Assembly (NCBI GenBank): GCA_958496175.1
Contig: OY292278.1
Span: forward strand, 13,950,001-14,014,000
Direction: 5' to 3'
DNA: 64,000 nucleotides
Source of the DNA: Sisyra terminalis
Taxonomy: Eukaryota > Arthropoda > Insecta > Neuroptera > Sisyridae
In this document: one piece after another, positions 59,505 through 64,000 of the stretch
Layout: every line of letters starts with the position of its first letter
Position numbering within the stretch: the first letter of the stretch is position 1
Notes under the pieces: model-generated
What the model was told of the DNA's origin: nothing
What the model saw: only the letters and a program-made list of their open reading frames with translations
Databases searched by the model: none
Position numbers and translations under genes: made by a program

Positions 59505-61452
59505 CGGTGGTGGCCATATTAGTTTTACTAGGCGCAAAAATTTTCGCACTTTTAAGTGTTTGCGGAAACTTGATTATCTCAGGCCCTATTTGTCCTATTA
59601 AAATAAAACTAAAAGCAGTGGGTTCATGAAAATATATGTTTTAAGGTTGTAGCAAGATGTTTTTATCTAAATGTAATTCTAAGGGGTGAAATTTCAGCCT
59701 AAATTTTTAGCTCTCGTTTGTAAAAACTCCAATTTTCACGCAAAGATTGTAAAGGAAGGGAAAGAGTCTACACGTTAAAACTTTTTTTACAAACAAATAG
59801 GTACTAGTTGTATTCAAAAACAAAATTTGAAGTCTGAGACTTTAAGTCTTTTTAAAATAAAAAATAACAAAATTTGGAAATTTTCAAAATTTGCAATTTT
59901 CTGAGCTCAATATCTCTGGTGAGGGACCAGATAAAAATCAGAAATATCACCCCATTATAGTACTGTATCATAATATTATGCACCTAAAATTTGGAGTTTG
60001 AGATTTGACTAGGAGTAGAGGTATTGCAAGCACAAAATGTGAAAATAATGCATACTTCAGTAGTTGAATATAATGTATTTAACCATTTAATATGTGACAT
60101 ATACTTGCGGGAAAGGGCATTTTACACAAAACAACATATACTCTGGGCTAACTGTTATTCATATCTTAAATTTAAAACATATACTTCTTTCTGAAAGCTA
60201 ATAATGTATATACGTACCCATAGTCATCAACTTATCTTGGTGTTCGACAAAGAGCTAAAAGATCTTTTAATCTTTTTTATTCTTCGATTGATTATTTTTC
60301 ATGATTATTTGGGTGCTCCTTTTACGATTGTACTGGATTAAAATGATTACGGAAAACGTTATTTATAAGTATGAAGTTCTAAAAAGAGGTAGTAGATTAT
60401 TAAAAGCATTATATCAGCAGCCCCTAAGCAATGAGCAGAATTGAGATCACGTTTACCTCAATACTTGCAATTTTTATACTCTTCAAATATATATTTTTTC
60501 CCAATAAGCAACAATTCAGTTTATAAAAATATTCCAAGACTAAATCATATGGCTCATAACAACGTTATTTTTTAATGATTTTTTTTTTTTGATAATATGA
60601 ATGTATTTTTAATGTAATAGTAGAAACATAAAAACTTACAACATAATGGTTTAATTTTTAAATCACATTTTTAACACCTTTGGTTTTAGTGTTTCAAAAA
60701 TTGTGCAATCTACAATATGGGTAATGCATCAAAAATTGTGATCATATCAGCATTGTTACTGTCAATAATACCCTTATTTGATTAGCTATTGGTTACATTA
60801 ACCTAATAATGCATGACATTGCATTGTTTTCAAATGCTTCAGTTCAAAGCATCAATGATACGATTCACGTGGCCGCAATAAACATTGTGCATTATATGCT
60901 CAAAATTATCTAGTGAGGAATAAATTTTTGAATAGAGCCAATATGCTCCATTTTTGGTTCATTAAATTTGTGAGATTTGTGCATCAACTGAATATCAGTT
61001 TCCTGGTCCCATATTGAATGTCCACTCACCCGAAATAAATAAGATATTATGTTTTATCGTCCGATATTTTTTGCGAGTTAGCTTCTAAAAATAGATATTC
61101 CTTGGAATGAAATTGCTTCTTATTTATGCCTTGTAAGAAATAAATTAGATTTTAAGCTATGGTAAATGGAAATTAAAAGCTTTAGTCCGATATTTAGCAT
61201 GCAAAGTGGGTAATGAATAATGTTTTAGTTGGAAAAAAAAGAATGCAAAAATTACTTTGAAAGATAAGCAACACGATTCTCCATCAGGGTTTATAACTTA
61301 GATTATAGTTTATACTTGAAACTCGTTTTAATATTTTGGTACTATTGAGTTCAAGTTTCTATTTTTCTCTTTAATTTAATTTTTTTAAAGAGTTTCAAAA
61401 TTTTTTATTGTTAATACAAATTTACAATGAGAAATTAGGGTATTAGTTAAAA

Positions 61453-62598
61453 CTAGTAGTTGCCCGTTGCATTCGCAACTAAAGGTTTTATCTCAATAAA
61501 ATGTTTAATATGCGATAATGTAGAGTTAATCAATAACCGAATTTTTAAATTTAATAATCAAAGTGTTCTTAATATAAAAAAAAGTTTATCTAAAATTATA
61601 TTAAGAAATAAAATATAAGTGTTTTTTTTATATTATTTTAAAACCATTTTAAATAACGTCATTTCACTAAATTAGTATGAAAGTTTAATACTTATGTAGT
61701 ACTTTTACCAAATAGGCGATTTTAAATTTTGGTTCGTTTTTCAACAATCAAACTTTTTAAAATCTATTTTTTTATGAACCAATGGTTGTGATCTAGAGTA
61801 ACTATATATTCGGCTGAAAAGGATTAAGGTAGAAATTTTTTGCCATATATTTCACAGTCAATGCAAATATAAAATCTTCCATACTAACTTTTTTTCTGTA
61901 TTTAGAACAATTTGAAACCCAATTATTGTTTTTGAAAATAAATAAAATAATCCAATTTACTTCCACGCTTTCCACCTATTTCCAACAATTTTGTATGTAC
62001 AACGTCCAAATAGCGAAATCGAATTGCTTTTTAGTCATGATAATCAAAATAAAGGACAAATTTTTTTCGTTTTACATTGTATTTTCAAATATAAGTGCAC
62101 ATATTTGTGTCGATGAAATTTGGAAAGTGTTTTCCTTATATGATGCAGATATATAATAAGAGAGGGTTTTTAAAAATTTCTCCCTTAAAAGAGTGAAAAA
62201 CGGTAGCAAAGTTTGTAAGGGATAACGTTTAATAAACAATCGAAATATCAAATTTAATAATCAATCAATGTTTGATAAAAGCAAAACGTTATTACTGCTT
62301 AATATAAAACAAAGTTTATTTATTATTAGAAACAAAAACTTAGGGTCTACTTAAAAATTTAAACTCTGATAAGTAAATATATCTGAAGAGGTTAAGTTAA
62401 GTTTATAAGTGAGTATTATGTTTATTGGCTTTCACATATTGTAAGCCTGAAAATCCGAAGTACGTATTCACAAATAAATACATTAGTGAGTGAGTATCCC
62501 CCCCAAACGTTTTTAATGCGTAAATGGGGATAACAGAGCGCATCCGCATAGCCCATTCTGCACGGACGCACGGCAAGATAGCCAATTTATATATATGA
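61453..62598 (-). mobile_element. Helitron-like element, minus orientation, about 1.15 kb
   Basis: On the minus strand the 3' end reads GTTGCGAATGCAACGGGCAA then CTACTAG, with T next. This is a diverged version of the CGAAGTCGCGGGGATCAGCTAG tail. The 5' end reads TCATATATATAAATTGGC and GTGCGTCCGTGC, a usual Helitron head. Inside, about 61,520-61,950 matches 3,860-4,270 and 61,930-62,500 matches 16,320-16,890. Relative to the termini, both internal blocks run the opposite way from the Helitron at 3.06 kb. A 76-codon plus frame and a 60-codon minus frame have no motif. Confidence 0.6.
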
Positions 62599-64000
62599 AG
62601 CTAAGTTTTTAGAAATTTATATCGATAAAATAGATTGTGACCCCGATGACAAATTAAAGATTATTTTTAGATACAAAAATTTATAATGAAATTATGTTTA
62701 ATTCATAAATCCTCATATGATCTAATTTCAATTAGGTATAAACCAATAGGTTTCTACTTTTATACATATTAAATATTTTATAAAGACAGAATCGAATATT
62801 AAGTGTGAACAATTCATAATTGAATATTATTAACATGTCATATTCGCTTTGAATTTAGATTTCAATCATGTTATTATGTGAAGTATTCATATTATTTATA
62901 TTTTTTTTTTTTTGGTTTATGTGGTTTTATTATCATAAGTTAAATTTGAATTATTTAGTTTGTCTATTAGTGGGAGAAGTTTATTGACTTTAGTGGGACG
63001 AAAAGTTTTTGGGTATTTTCAAATTGCGTAATCTTACGAATTACGATAAACAAATTTATTTTGGGAAAAAAATACTCCTTCCGTTTCCCGTAGACCTTCT
63101 CTTCAAAGTTTTGAAGTGTACACATCTTAGAAGTCACTCATATTTGAGAAAGTTCAAGACATACCAACCCCGTTAGGTCATAAATAATGAACCTACATTT
63201 AAGTTTCAAACTTTCATAGGCAAGTTATGAACTATCAGAGAATTTTATTGTTATGAGTAGGAAGTTGCCTTTGTAATATCGGTATGTAGGTGGAACAATT
63301 TTCGTAAATCGACCTAAGACCTTTAATATGAAGATAAAAATGGCAAACGTTCCACTAAAACAATGATAATAAAATTTTAATGAGACATACGGTTACGACG
63401 TGTACAATCGTTCCGTTCACTTTTACAAAAGCCGTAAAGCTTTTAATTTGCACATTTTCCGAGAAATATTTTTTTTCTTTTTTTTTTCAAACCAAATACA
63501 AATTAACTATTTGAAAGCAACGATGAAACTTAATTCATGTGGGAGAACGTTACATGAAATTTTTAAAGAGCTTATGAATTTTAAATTAACTTTTTTTTTA
63601 ATTTTAATTTAGATTCAGTCGAATATCGTGCAGGCATATCCTGTGAAATTAAATCAAAACTTTTTTTGGGGTTGAAACAGTCGAAATTAGGGGAGGTAAG
63701 AATTGAAAAATATGGTACGATATTTAATATACACACAATTGGTTTAAAGTGGTAATCATAAAAGAATAGTAAAAGAACTACGCGTATATATACAGATAAT
63801 GTTTTTAATTGGTTTTTTACAATTTACTTGTAATTAGGTAAGAAAAAGTAAACAAGTTTTATTGTTTACAAGTTTACATAATATAAATGACCAATAATTA
63901 TGATATAGGCTACTAATAGATTATTAGATATTCTATCGATATTCTACTATTCTATCGATTTCTACCGATATTCTATTGGTATAAGCTTGGATCAGGAACG
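62599..64000. other. no recognisable gene, about 1.4 kb to window end
   Basis: AT-rich with a T-run near 62,901 and a 70-codon plus frame (63,400-63,612) without known motif. The last 70 bases contain three TATTCTATCGAT-like repeats (about 63,925-63,978). Confidence 0.45.

Larger units (their letters stand above)
56394..61448. other. no recognisable gene, about 5 kb, with one dispersed repeat pair
   Basis: Several unrecognised frames occur (91 codons minus at 57,467-57,742; 67, 66, 78 and 64 codons plus between 57,858 and 59,629). The part 57,590-57,760 is less AT-rich. The purine-rich stretch 58,860-59,050 is open for about 34 codons in one plus frame, of no known family. A 76-bp near-identical pair lies at 57,174 and 59,429. 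Confidence 0.45.

Overview
The window is AT-rich nuclear DNA from a eukaryote, most likely an insect. It carries degenerate Tc1/mariner, Tigger/pogo and hAT transposons, CR1-like LINE pieces, and Lep1-type Helitrons ending in CAGCTAG. The lineage cannot be fixed from the sequence alone. I found no intact host protein-coding gene, rRNA or tRNA. The longest open frames (178 and 148 codons) show no recognisable domain. The window is best read as an intergenic or very long intronic region that has served as a transposon sink.

Layout. 0-5 kb: a mariner transposase remnant cut by the window edge, then a 5'-truncated LINE split by a 1.45-kb Helitron. 6.6-7.7 kb: a TA-flanked foldback element. 9.2-11.1 kb: an internally deleted Tigger/pogo element with a small hAT element nested inside its transposase. 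13.8-14.1 kb: a three-arm foldback. 16.3-18.3 kb: a Helitron relic interrupted by a TTAA-flanked element. 19.2-20.5 kb: a second large foldback. 22.8-24.6 kb: a LINE C-terminal relic and a nearly full-length but dead Tc1/mariner-type transposase. 26.5-26.9 kb: a palindromic element carrying a hammerhead-ribozyme-like motif. 28.6-29.3 kb: a second dead transposase of the same family. 31.1-33.4 kb: a 225-bp tandem dimer, a foldback and a pogo-like element. 35.2-37 kb: two Helitrons and a hAT. 37.9-38.4 kb: a hairpin and a second hammerhead-like motif. 40.9-42.7 kb: a second, longer copy of the same LINE. 45.7-46.65 kb: a third large foldback. 51.4 and 55.9 kb: half copies of the 26.5-kb palindrome. 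56.2 kb: a small hAT. 61.4-62.6 kb: another Helitron-like copy. The remaining stretches look single-copy and non-coding. A modest GC-rich, CpG-containing island lies near 38.9-39.1 kb.

The elements date and explain one another. The second LINE copy gives the empty site of the first Helitron. Removing the nested hAT and one target-site copy restores the Tigger reading frame. Three large foldback families share internal modules despite different termini. Most of the transposases and the LINE RT show Asp-to-Asn changes at catalytic positions, in keeping with AT-biased decay. The most novel signal is a hammerhead-like fold (CUGANGA, stem II, GAAA, short stem III, NUH, stem I) in two copies of one palindromic repeat family, with a deleted version in a third copy and a related degenerate motif at 38.3 kb. 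All identifications come from reading the sequence by eye. No database search or folding program was run.
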